Source: Annulohypoxylon bovei var. microspora
Taxonomy: Eukaryota; Ascomycota; Sordariomycetes; Xylariales; Hypoxylaceae
Assembly (NCBI GenBank): GCA_022836615.1
Contig: MU405262.1
Location: 62,001-126,000 of the forward strand
DNA length: 64,000 bases
Direction: 5' to 3'
Shown here piece after piece: positions 22,397 through 32,625 of the stretch. The position numbers and the translations under genes were made by a program. Every line of letters begins with the position of its first letter. Within the stretch, counting starts at the first letter, position 1. The notes beneath the pieces are model-generated. The model was not told the DNA's origin and searched no databases. It saw only the letters and a program-made list of their open reading frames with translations.

Positions 22397-24865
22397 ATGG
22401 GTGCCATCGACAACGACAAATCCTCTGAATTGCATCGTGGCTCATCACTTAGAGCATCAGTGAGATTTTCAAATATCCAGGGCAACGATGACGACTATGA
22501 CTTACAGGCAATGGGGATCGCGGATGGCTTTCGACCGGTAGAATTGACACATAATGAAACCTCGAGGCAATCCACGACCACGCCGCAAGACCTCCCGACC
22601 GCACCAATATCACCGCCAAGGCCGTCGAGTATCACGAAACCGCACCGACGGATTGAATCTTTGGCGTTGCAACATGATGGGTCGACGACCGAGGAGGATA
22701 GCGATCGAAGTGTTCTCGATAGAACACCAAGTAGAGTGTCGACTGCTTCAACGTCGTCGCCATTTGTTGATGTCGAGGATCCGTATGAAGGCCCGTCTGG
22801 TCCCTCGCATCCATACCAGATGTACCCTCAGGATGTTCGGCTAGCACGAACGGCGAGTCTGGCGACTACATCGACCGTGCCTATTTCTGAGCGGTCATAT
22901 AATGGACCTCGTGGACCGGCGCACCCGTATGGCATGTACCCGCAAAACACTATCCCGGAGTCAGATGGTGTACCCAATCGAACGGCGCAAGCAGAAATCA
23001 ATATAGGATTTCCTGGGACGACGGATAATTATCAAAGAAGAATTGGACCGGATGGAGAAGATGTGGCAGACCTGATTGGCCCTGATGGCCATACCGAACA
23101 GTTACCTCCTTACACGAGGTATCCGGAAGAAGCATATAACAGGAAAGCACTAGGGATAGAAACACCTCAGCCGGCGCCGGTGCAACCTATGCAAGCGATA
23201 CAGCCGGTACAACAGCAACAGCAACAACATCAACAACCAATGTTAGCCATCCCGGGTAGTGGAGGTATCGGAATGGCCACGCTGAATCCGGAATTCGCAT
23301 CTACCGAGGATTTAGGCGACATGAACTCGCCACAATCTCGACAATCTGTCCGGAGTTTCACATCTGATAATAGCCAACGTGAACTAACTGCTACTACTCG
23401 GTCGGACCAAGAAGTAGCAAATGAGAAAAAATCAATGAAGGACTGGCAAGTAACCGCTAAAAGGAGGGTCTGGGGTATCGTTCCATGTTGGGCCATCATT
23501 CTGGCAGCTATTGTGCTCGTCTTGATGGGAATAATCCTCGGGGCTGTCATCGGCACACTACTGAACCCTCATTTTAAGAAAGGGGGGCCTCCTGATAGGT
23601 AAGGACTTTTAAAGATCCACTAAGGACTCGCTCCTTTCCTCTAACACTCTTCCGGCTTTTAATGCTAACTTGTGAATAGGTCGCCATCCCAAGTACAATC
23701 TCCAAGCAGTTGGGATACACAACCACTTAGTACATTGCCTCCTGATTTACCTGCCCTACCTACGGGGATGTATTCTATGCTTTTGGGTAGGAATAATCGG
23801 ATATCTAATACGTGCTTCACCGATCCGACGCTTGCTCAGGCATGGAGCTGCGATCTCACCTTCTTCCAGCTCAACATGAATGTTACGAAACTACCTGATG
23901 AACAAAACATATCTGACTATTCCTTCGGATTCTCCTATAACGAGACCTACAGTCTGAAAAACAATTTTTTCACTTACGGTGTACAACCGCCTGATCTAAC
24001 TGATTTAAAAATGAGGCTCGTCAGCGACATTTTTGAGGCACCCCGAGGTCCAGCGTGGAATTTTGAGGTTTCCTACAATAAAACCGCCATCATACCCGAG
24101 CCATTCCTAACAGTTAGTTCGGGTCCTTCCTCATCTCCCTCGTCAAATTCAAATCGGCGCCGAATGATGTTTGGTGGCAACGACGCTAAACGTAAGGGTG
24201 TTATGGCCCAGCCTGGCGATAAGCCGTGGGTTTGTCATTGGGATAACACCATTTTGGAGGCCTTTATTTATGCGGGCCAGAACAACAGCTTCAGCCGACC
24301 GATCGATCCGGGTCCGATGACAAGTACCCCGACGACATCTTCGAGCGATAGTGCTTCAGGTGGAGCTTCCGCGACACCTACTACGGGGGCCTCGGGAGCT
24401 GCCGCAAACGTCGAAAATGATTTTAGTCTCTCACGGGCGCTTTTCGTCAATGACCTCCAATCGACTACTTCGGTCTCTGACGGCCTTCCTAGTACCACGG
24501 CCGCTTCATCATCTTCGGTAGCTACTGGTGGCTTCGATAACGGCCTTCCTATGCCCAGCGGTACCCCTTCGATGCCTTCACCCCCGTATCCGCGGGTGGT
24601 CAAGGTAGAAGAGCGTCGCAATGCTGGCTCTACGACAGTCAAGCCGTGGTGCCGCCAATATCAAATCCTTGGTGATAATCAAAACCCGGTCCCGATTAAG
24701 GATTCTAACGGGAATTTCGTCGATGTCTACATCAATGAAGACGAGGGGGGCTACGACGAATCAGGCGGCTCGAAACGAAGCGCCGTCGAACATTACATAG
24801 GAACCCGCAACAGTGCCAAAGGCACCGATATGAGCGATTGTGGTTGTATATGGTGGCTCTCTTGA
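22397..24865 (+). CDS. Single-pass membrane glycoprotein (DUF7820-like?)
   Basis: 795 residues in two exons: 22397-23598 and 23680-24865, intron 23599-23679 (GTAAGG...AATAG, branch GCTAAC). The ATG at 22397 is the first in the open frame. The N-terminal about 355 residues are hydrophilic and disordered, with two copies of a GPSGPSHPYQMYPQ / GPRGPAHPYGMYPQ motif (near residues 140 and 175) and a Q-rich run. One strong membrane helix (CWAIILAAIVLVLMGIILGA) lies near residues 363-382. The C-terminal part is probably extracytoplasmic, with NxS/T sites and conserved-looking aromatic/Cys segments (NTCFTDPTLAQAWSCDLTF, KPWVCHWDNTILEAFIYAG) and a Cys-rich end. I recall similar fungal proteins labelled DUF7820 or, doubtfully, glycoprotease family. 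Function unknown. The topology and gene model are well supported; the family name is not. Confidence 0.85.
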
Positions 24866-25884
24866 ACGCCGGAAAAAATATGTGTAGCGTTAGAATTTCT
24901 TGTCTCTTAATATCCAAATGTATTTGAGCGAAAGTGGGGATTTATCTAGGTATTGTACATAGCATCCATTGTCTCGCGAGACGGCGCATATCATGTTCCG
25001 GCGTTCAGGGGAGCAGCTTCGCTCACGGGCTTACGGGCTCTCAAGGGTTACCGTTTTTTGGTTTTTGGTTTATGTCATCAAAAGGACGAGCGGTTAATTT
25101 CTCCCCATACCATTTTCTTTTCTTTTTCATCGTCGTCGATCTATACTCTACTGACACTTTATCCGCGGCGCGTCAGGGGGGTAAACACGGCGTTTGGGTA
25201 TACGACAGGAGGGGATATGCTTGTGCCTCGTTAAGAGCCCGAGCAAGGGCCTACGCTGTTAATATGATCTGCATATGCTTTTATTTTTCCTTCGGAATAT
25301 TGGGGGGTGTTGGGTTTATAAAGATATATCATATATATAGCATCCTATCGATACCTTAACTATGTAGTACGAACGCTAAATATTTCGGACAAAGCTTCAT
25401 TGAGATGAGTGTCTGCGTGTCTGGTGGGATGTGTACGGGTATGTGGTTGAATTTGGTGAATATGTTTTGGCGGTGGAGCCCGTGATGAGGTGGTTGGGGA
25501 ACAAGTTGAGTTGGGCGCTGTATGTAAGAAATGTCGGTTTCTTAGCACGGATAGTTGAACGATGGCTTTGAATATATGTAGGGGATCAGATGAAGGGTAG
25601 TGATCTAAGGATCTAGTGTACAAATACGATTTATGAGGTGGTATTTACAATACAAGTTTAAACGCCATTGTTTTCAGTTTTGTTATGTAATCTATTCATT
25701 CACCTGACTGCGTATGCTTTCATTTCTCTTGTTTAAGGGATTCTATTAAATTATACCAAGGTACTTTGTAATGGCTTCCAGGTATAATAAAAAGGGGTAT
25801 CTTTGATTCTTCGCAAAACTCAAAACTTCAACTGTCTTCTATCTAGCTCTCCGCAGGCCTGGAAAAAAAGATAGGAATGTGCTA
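24866..25884. other. Convergent 3' region, glycoprotein and CCDC174-like gene
   Basis: No supported gene. Two overlapping forward frames at 24934-25359 lack domains. AT-rich near 25320-25350 and 25680-25800. Confidence 0.5.
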
Positions 25885-27078
25885 TTACGAAAGGAGCTTC
25901 TCATCCACAACCTCTTTCCCCTTTCCCCTATTATCAGCCTCTTTCTCCTTACCACCAGGAACAGCACCCCCAATCTCTCCAGCCAACTCGTCCAAAAAGC
26001 TATCCGCCATCCTCTCCGCGCGCTTCGCGCCAATCCTCGCCCTACGCTCCTCGATCTCCCGTCGTCTCTTCTCCCTCGCCTCCTCCCTCTCTTTCCTCAC
26101 CCGCTCCGTGTTCTCCCTCTCGCGTTCCAGGGCACCCATCTCGCCCTTCCTCCCCTCCTCGTCCTTGCTGAACTGGTAGAACCCCACGCCCTTGGTGCGG
26201 ATCTCGGCGCCGCCGTCGAAGTGGGTATCGGGCGGGGGCGTGGGCTCCTTGTCGCGCTTGGCGGCGAGGTCCTCCATCTTGGCGTACGTGGCGTCCTCGG
26301 GGTCGAAGGCGGCGGCCTGGATCACGTCGCCGAAGATCAGGTTCGCGGGGGCCTTGACGGGGCGCGCGGCCATGCCCTCGAGCTCCGCGGCCCCGAGCTC
26401 GACGCGCTGGCGCCGCCGCTGCATGTGCGCCACCTCGGCCCGCGTCGCGCGCCGCGTGCGCCCGAACTCGTCCTTGTACTCGACGAGCTCCCGGCTCGCG
26501 GCGTCTTCTCCCTCCGCCTCCGAGTCGTCGTCCGTGCCGGAGCTCGAGTAGTTGTTATTATTGTCCGGGTCGTCCTCGGGATGCTTCTCGGCCCACTTGC
26601 GGTCGAAGTCCACGAGCGGCGCGGCCTCGCCCTCCTTTGCGATGTAGTCCCCGCGCTTCATGGCGGCGTATAACCGTGCCTTTTCTTCCATCTTGCGGCG
26701 CGCGCGCGCGAGGTCCTGCTTCTCGTCCTCGGTGCCGCGGATTTCTTTAAGCGAGATCTTTGCGGTGTCTCTATCGTTATCCCTACTTTTCTTCCCATCT
26801 TTAGCACCTCTGCCACTCCCACTTCCATTATCCCCGTCTACTGCAGCAGCAGCATATCCCGCTTTCCGCTTCGCCCTGACTGAGAATATGTCGTCCTTGA
26901 CCTTCGACGGGCGGGCGCGGCCGGCAGCTACCGAGGATGACGCAGACGCCGGGTCAGAGGCCGAAGTTGAGAGTAGGGAGGTGAGCTGGGAAGCGAAGTC
27001 GAGGGAGCTAGAGAGCGGGATCTCTTTCTTCTGCCGTTTGGCGGGGCGTCGCCCGTAGAGGTTCGGGTCCTGCGGCAT
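25885..27078 (-). CDS. CCDC174-like nuclear protein (DUF4078 family)
   Basis: 397 residues, intronless, ATG at 27078. Related to CCDC174, a coiled-coil nuclear protein associated in animals with spliceosome/exon-junction factors. The diagnostic segment is FDGGAEIRTKGVGFYQFS followed by KDEEGRKGEM, preceded by EFGRTRRATRAEVAHM and LVEYKDEFGR. The N-terminus carries a basic motif (GRRPAKRQKKE), a possible nuclear localisation signal. The acidic middle (SSSGTDDDSEAEGEDAASRE) and the highly charged C-terminal coiled coil (RERENTERVRKEREEAREKRR) fit the family. The gene is very G+C-rich, and its antisense strand carries open frames of more than 250 codons that are codon-bias shadows. It is divergent from homoserine dehydrogenase with 427 bases between the ATGs. 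Confidence 0.85.
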   Translation of the reverse strand: MPQDPNLYGRRPAKRQKKEIPLSSSLDFASQLTSLLSTSASDPASASSSVAAGRARPSKVKDDIFSVRAKRKAGYAAAAVDGDNGSGSGRGAKDGKKSRDNDRDTAKISLKEIRGTEDEKQDLARARRKMEEKARLYAAMKRGDYIAKEGEAAPLVDFDRKWAEKHPEDDPDNNNNYSSSGTDDDSEAEGEDAASRELVEYKDEFGRTRRATRAEVAHMQRRRQRVELGAAELEGMAARPVKAPANLIFGDVIQAAAFDPEDATYAKMEDLAAKRDKEPTPPPDTHFDGGAEIRTKGVGFYQFSKDEEGRKGEMGALERERENTERVRKEREEAREKRRREIEERRARIGAKRAERMADSFLDELAGEIGGAVPGGKEKEADNRGKGKEVVDEKLLS

Positions 27079-27505
27079 TGTGGATGGGGAGCAAACACCG
27101 AGAAGAGGCGATATGGGGAATAAAGTTGGTTGTATGTGTAGGAAGTGGAGTAGCCTAGGAATGCGTAGGTGTACCTAAGTAGATAAAGGAAAAGAAGTAG
27201 AAGTCGCTATTCCCGTGCGGTGTGACAAAATAGTGTTAGCTGGAGTTTGAAAGTGAGCGCATGAGGTAAGGCAGGAAGCTAAAATGCGGTTCCCAGCAAG
27301 GCTTGCTTGCAGCTTCCAAATCCCGTGTCCAATCCATTGCTCCACTATATTTCTAGGCATGTTTGCCCCTTGAAATGCCCCGCGATCGGTCTTTAACTTC
27401 AGAAATTTACCCCACGTCCAAAGCACGCAAAAATATATACAGCCAAACTTTAGAGCAAGATTCAAATTCGCATTCAAAGAGACACAACTCGAATTGGTTG
27501 GAAAT
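27079..27505. promoter_or_regulatory. Shared divergent promoter, CCDC174-like / HOM6
   Basis: 427 bases separate the two start codons, so both promoters must sit here. I looked for a Gcn4/CpcA-type TGACTCA element, expected for amino-acid biosynthesis genes, and saw none that is exact. Confidence 0.6.
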
Positions 27506-28672
27506 ATGGCTTCTACTAACAAGGTCTTCGTTGCTATTATAGGTAAATCACCACTACCACGGACAAATTTAAAGGGCAATTCAATTGGCTAATCCATGTA
27601 TTGTCAAACAGGCGCCGGAGGGGTGGGCAAATGCTTCCTCTCACAGTTACAGGTCCTATCGAAACGACGACCTACGCCTAAGTTGAGCCTCTCTTACATT
27701 TCAACCAGCAAGAAAGCCCTCTTCAATGCCGACTATTCTGCTATCGAGATCGATAATGCTCTCCAAGAGCTCGCCACCTCGACCAAAGCTCCTCTAAGCC
27801 TACCGCAGGTAGCCGATTACCTAGCTGCGGCACCTTCGAAGGTTATCCTCGTAGACAATACCAGTTCTCAAGATGTGGCAGACAACTACCCTCTCTTTTT
27901 GAGTCGCGGCATCAGCATCGTCACCCCTAACAAGAAGGCCTTTTCGGGATCGTACAAGTTATGGCAGGATATCTTCACGGCCGCCGCTACTTCTGGAGCT
28001 AAGGTGTACCATGAATCCTCTGTCGGAGCCGGCCTTCCAGTTATCTCGACACTCAAGGACCTAGTGGACACTGGCGATGAGGTGACCAAGATCGAGGGTG
28101 TATTCAGTGGCACCATGTCCTTCCTCTTCAACTCGTTCGCTCCACTCGAGGGGTCAGGCGGACAATGGTCGGCCGAAGTCAAGAAGGCAAAGGAATTGGG
28201 TTACACGGAACCAGATCCTCGGGATGACTTGAATGGTCTCGATGTTGCAAGGAAATTAACAATACTTGCGCGACTAGCTGGGCTGCCTGTTGAATCGCCC
28301 ACATCTTTCCCAGTACAGAGCTTAATCCCAAAGGAGTTGGAATCTGTCGCGAGCGGTGACGAATTCTTGGAGAAACTACCCGAGTTCGACTCTCAGATGG
28401 AGGAAACGAAGATCGCGGCAGAGAAGCAAGGCAAGGTAGTAAGGTTCGTAGGCAGTATCGATGTGGCTACCAAGTCCGTTAAAGTCGGTCTTGGAACATT
28501 CGATAAATCGCACCCGATCGCGGGTCTTAAGGGAAGCGATAACATTATTAGTTTCTACACCAAGCGATATGGAGCAAACCCGCTCATCATCCAAGGTGCC
28601 GGTGCTGGAGGAGAAGTAACGGCGATGGGAGTGACTAGCGACTTGCTCAAAGTACTGTCCCAAATTTCGTAG
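27506..28672 (+). CDS. HOM6: Homoserine dehydrogenase
   Basis: Reduces aspartate semialdehyde to homoserine with NAD(P)H, the branch point to threonine and methionine. Exon 1 is only 37 bases (27506-27542), intron 27543-27611, exon 2 27612-28672; total 365 residues, the size of monofunctional fungal enzymes. The Rossmann motif VAIIGAGGVGK is at residues 9-19, with the intron splitting its second Gly region (ATT ATA G | GC GCC). VTPNKKAFSG and YHESSVGAGLPVI match the coenzyme and substrate sites. The family signature GYTEPDPRDDLNGLDVARK contains the catalytic Asp/Lys positions. The C-terminus has GAGAGGEVTAMGV, as usual. No ACT domain, as in yeast Hom6. Functional by all visible criteria. Confidence 0.96.
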
Positions 28673-28761
28673 TCAAAACCCGAGAAACAAAAATAGATTT
28701 ATGTTTTGCCATGTATTATTGTCGTCATCTATAGTGCTATAGGGATTTGTGTAGTTTGTCG

Positions 28762-29182
28762 CTAATCATAAGCGTGTCCCGAGCGGACGGTTCGTTTCTG
28801 ACTCGCGGATGGATCGGAGGCAAGGGCTGTTGTAGAGCTAGTGCCATTCGGTGATGCTGCTAAGTGTGTTCTCTGTTCGGTACCCCTACGTGAGATGCGA
28901 CTAGGTTCCGAGATGTCATTAGGTTGCGGTCGGTTCAGTCGCCAAAGCCAAAGGCAGAAATCGAAGACGATAAGGCTCATAACAGGGACGACGAAGGCTA
29001 AGCTTGCCAGTTTCTAAGTAAAGGGAGTTAGTAGAGTCGTCTAGGGTGGAGGACATCGGATTGGTGCGCACAAAAAAGAATGCGATCCATGAAATCACAT
29101 TCCAAATGCCGTCTGGGAACAAGCCAGTCTGGAGGGTATGCGGGTACCAGGCCATGGTCAAGTCTACTGGTATCTTGTGCAT
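28762..29182 (-). CDS. Small two-exon membrane protein (120 aa)
   Basis: Visible only after splicing. Exon 1 is 29072-29182 (37 codons from the ATG at 29182). The intron is 29014-29071 (GTGCGC...branch TACTAAC...TTAG) and exon 2 is 28762-29013; both junctions are phase 0. The result starts MHKIPVDLTMAWYPHTLQTG, continues with a hydrophobic WNVISWIAFFF, then a Lys at the junction and a second hydrophobic segment LASLAFVVPVMSLIVFDFCL ending LWLWRLNRP. It is thus a small protein with two closely spaced hydrophobic segments and a hydrophilic Ser/Thr-rich tail of about 60 residues. I do not recognise it. The aromatic-rich N-terminus and the join of two hydrophobic halves by a canonical short intron argue for a real gene. 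It is convergent with HOM6 (90 bases between stops). Confidence 0.66.
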
Positions 29183-30471
29183 CGTTGAAAGTTTGACGAG
29201 TCGACGATGTTGGTGAAAGTGGAGTTTATGATAGTAAGTAATAAAGTTCGGCGCGATCGCGTCTTTAATTGAGCTGATGCTGATAAGATTGCGAACTAAT
29301 AGTTCGTAGTTCGACTAGGGTATTGTTGTAGCAGCAACGATTTTCTTCGAGACAAGAAAATAAATAGTACTAGACGGTACCTAGTGCTGTAAGTTTTGAA
29401 GGTTGTGTGTATAAGGCTATGGTGTAAGGGAGGAAAAAAAGAAGAAAAGAACGAGTGAAGGAACAAGAAGATGACGCTCCGGTCTAATAATAATCAGCTT
29501 GCTTGCCTGCGCAGATGTAAGGCACGGAAGGGAAGGAACAGTCCCTAGCGATCCAACCCTTAACATTGAACTTAAGACTCAATTTTATTTTATCTCGTGG
29601 TAATCACCCGAGGCTTATCTCTTTAACATATTGCCTCAGGTGGCATATTTTTTCTAAGACATCGGAAATGAGTACCTTACTATTATCGCTTGCCCTGGGT
29701 TTTCTTTCACCCTTACCACTTTGGAATAGCTTCGGATTCGACATAGTAAGACGGCCTGATTAAGTAAGTCCACTTAAGCATTATATGTATATCATTCATC
29801 GTACCTGCTCCTATCAAGATTACGTCTGTTTAGTATATTTAGTACATTTTGTACTACAGCCCTGATAGCATTGGATGGTTATATTGGAAATTCCCCATCT
29901 CATAAGCTTCGAAGCAAATGAGACCAGCTCATTACACAAGCAAGGTATGGTATCCAATGACATACTGACCACGAGTTGCGCACGGGGATCCGTTGGCGTT
30001 AGCATGACGAGCTCCAGCACATCATTCTATTTTCTGGATCGATGTCAACAATACCCCAGAATATCGTCAACGGAAGAGATAACATGAATTTGGAAGAGAT
30101 CGTAAGACGGACCTTGTCATATTAGTCTCATGATCTTCTAGAAGATGGAAATGGAAATCATGCTCGGATTCACGAATGCACTACTACGCTACCGGACTCC
30201 ACTCTGCGAACTCCCGCGTCAGGGTTTCCGCCTTCCGTGATCTAAGATCGACCACTTCCACCTGCCAATTCCATATTTCGCCAGCTTTCACCGCCTTAAT
30301 TTACCCGCCATATCACATACCTATGTAACAGCACATGTGTACCTATACACACTTGATACCTACCGCGTGTCATTATGGAAACGAGTTGACAACCACATTT
30401 TCTGATTTCTGTGTTGGAATTCTAAACTCAGCTTGGTTAGGAACGACATCACCAAAACTCTCTAATCGACA
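29183..30471. other. Divergent intergenic, small membrane protein / ERG27
   Basis: No supported gene in 1.3 kb. It holds both promoters. Frames of 60-70 codons at 29566-29763 and 29820-30087 lack domains. Confidence 0.5.
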
Positions 30472-31941
30472 ATGGCGACCCCATGGGCAGGAGCCGCGAG
30501 CCACGAACAATTCTTCGTCCTACTAACAGGAGCTAATAGGTATGCGCCCCTTTTCAAATAGATGAGGGACTATTGTGTCTTAGATGAAGAACTATATAGT
30601 GGTGTCGGTCTTGGTATCGGTCAGCGAATCATTGACGAATTCCTCGCTTCACGATCTCTATCCTCGCACTTAATCCTCATACCCACGACCCGCTCAGTCT
30701 CCAAGTCTCGCGACACCGTCCTCGCCCTGCGCACCCACTTGCAAGAAACAGCCTCTACCTCAAAACAGCTTCGGTCACGAGCAGGCTCTGACTATGATCC
30801 CCAAACTGCCGTCTTGAGAGTTCATATCCTTAGTATTCAGGTCGACTTGTGTAACCTTCGATCAATATACGGCGCCGCGAAGCAATTGGTACATGGTAAA
30901 GTGAGCGATCCGACCGGCTTAATCAACGATGTAACGATACCTCGTCTTGATGCTGCTCTCTTCAACGCAGGAATTGGTGGCTGGTCTGGTCTCGACTGGT
31001 TCGGATTCGCAAAGCAATTCTTCCAGGTCGGGCTCGTGCAAAGTTGTACATTCCCTGCCTTCAAGAAAACCCTGCCGGCCGCTGTACTAGACCAGCATAA
31101 GCTCCTTGGAGGCTCCGCTGCCGATCTGAAAGCTCAACCACCTGAGCTGGCCGAGGTCTTCACTGCCAACCTCTTCGGACACTATGTCCTCGCACACGAA
31201 CTACTGCCACTCCTGAGTCGCTCGCAGCCAGACGAGCCTATAGGCCGTGTTATCTGGACAAGCACCATCGATGCCGGCCACGAGCACCTCAGGTTCGACG
31301 ACTTCCAAGCGCGGCGCCGAAGCCCGCCCTACGAGAGCAGCAAGCGGATTACGGATCTCATCTGCCTCACCGCGAACCTGCCCGACGTGCAAAAGGCATC
31401 GGCCCCGTACTTCGCCTCGCCCGCCGCGGCCGACAAGCCCATCAAGCCGCGCTTCTACCTCACGCACCCGGGCGTAGTGTGTACACCGCTCTTCCCCCTC
31501 CACTGGATCCTGTTCTGGGGCTACTACGCCGCCATGTACGTCGCGCGCTGGTTCGGCTCCCCCTGGCACCCCGTCGAGCCCTACCTCGGCGCCTGCGCCA
31601 CCGCCTGGCTCGCCCTGGCCGACCAGCAGACCCTAGACTTCCTGCGCGCCGATCGTGTGAAATGGGGCTCGAGCGCTACCCGCGCCGGCCACGCTGCGCC
31701 CAAGAAATCGGAGGTCGACGGCTGGGGCTGGGATGGGAATGTCGAGACTCCCCAGGGTCCACAGCATGATGATGGAGTAGGCGTGCTGCAGAGGTCCGCC
31801 GGACGTAAGTGGGATGCGCAGGACCTGACCGAGGAGAAGAGGGCTGAGTTTGAGAACGATGGACGCAGGTGCTGGGAGGAGCTGGAGAGGCTGAGGACGG
31901 CTTGGGAGGTTGCGCTTGGCGAAGGGGATGCTGCTAAGTAG
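30472..31941 (+). CDS. ERG27: 3-keto sterol reductase (short-chain dehydrogenase)
   Basis: NADPH-dependent reduction of the 3-keto group during sterol C4-demethylation at the ER, working with the C4-methyl oxidase and C4-decarboxylase. Exon 1 is 30472-30539, intron 30540-30599, exon 2 30600-31941; 469 residues. The intron splits the coenzyme motif: VLLTGANS | GVGLGIG. ALFNAGIGGWSG is the NAG segment, WTSTIDAG carries the catalytic Ser, and YESSK is the catalytic Tyr-x3-Lys. HPGVVCTPLFPLHWILFWGYY with the following hydrophobic stretch fits the ER-associated C-terminal region typical of Erg27. The long tail (DGWGWDGNVETPQ, ending in a charged helix) is common in filamentous-fungal orthologues. 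Together with ERG13 it is one of two certain sterol-pathway genes in the window. Confidence 0.92.
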
Positions 31942-32625
31942 TAGCTTTATGAGGGATGTTTCTAACTTGTCCTACCTAGCACTTATGTGATTATATCGTA
32001 TATACCCCCGAAGCTTAGTCCGGGTTAATTATTATAAAGACATTGCGCTGCGTTTATATATACATATACATACCTACCATTCAGCATGATACTCACTCAG
32101 CACGGTGTTGTGATATGTAGAGCAGATATACACATATATGTCCAACATCGAGACTACAGGCTCTCCAACAACAAATATATTTACAGGCGCATTTATTGTA
32201 TCTATTCGCACTACGACACGGGTATATACCTACATAAATAGCATCCGTCAATATACGTGAACCTAGACATGAACGCGTGGATATCACCCATCCGCCCATC
32301 TTCCATCCATAATCCCATCCCTTAAAACCCATACGCAGAAGAAAAAGGTATTTAACAACATATAAAACATCTCCGGACCGCCTCGCATCATCGTCGACGC
32401 GAACCAGTTCCCAAACAAGCAACCGAAAAAAAATCCCTAGTCCTTCCTCATGGGTTCAGAGGCTCGTGTCCTACCCATATCCCATATCCCACATCCGATT
32501 CCGCATAATCCCATCACGCTAGAGTACCTAGTAACATGGCATGTGCGCCTTCGCTAGCTAGCCAGCACACGAACCATGCCATCGTATGCCATTCATTTGC
32601 CGAACCAAGTTCCGAGCAGCATCTC
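31942..32625. other. Convergent 3' region, ERG27 and MFS gene
   Basis: No supported gene; convergent 3' ends. AT-rich around 32030-32240. A reverse frame at 32093-32422 has no domain. Confidence 0.5.

Noticed and set aside
25879..26673. 264-codon forward frame over the CCDC174-like gene
   Set aside because: Antisense shadow of a G+C-rich, charged reading frame; Leu/Arg-rich composition without a domain.
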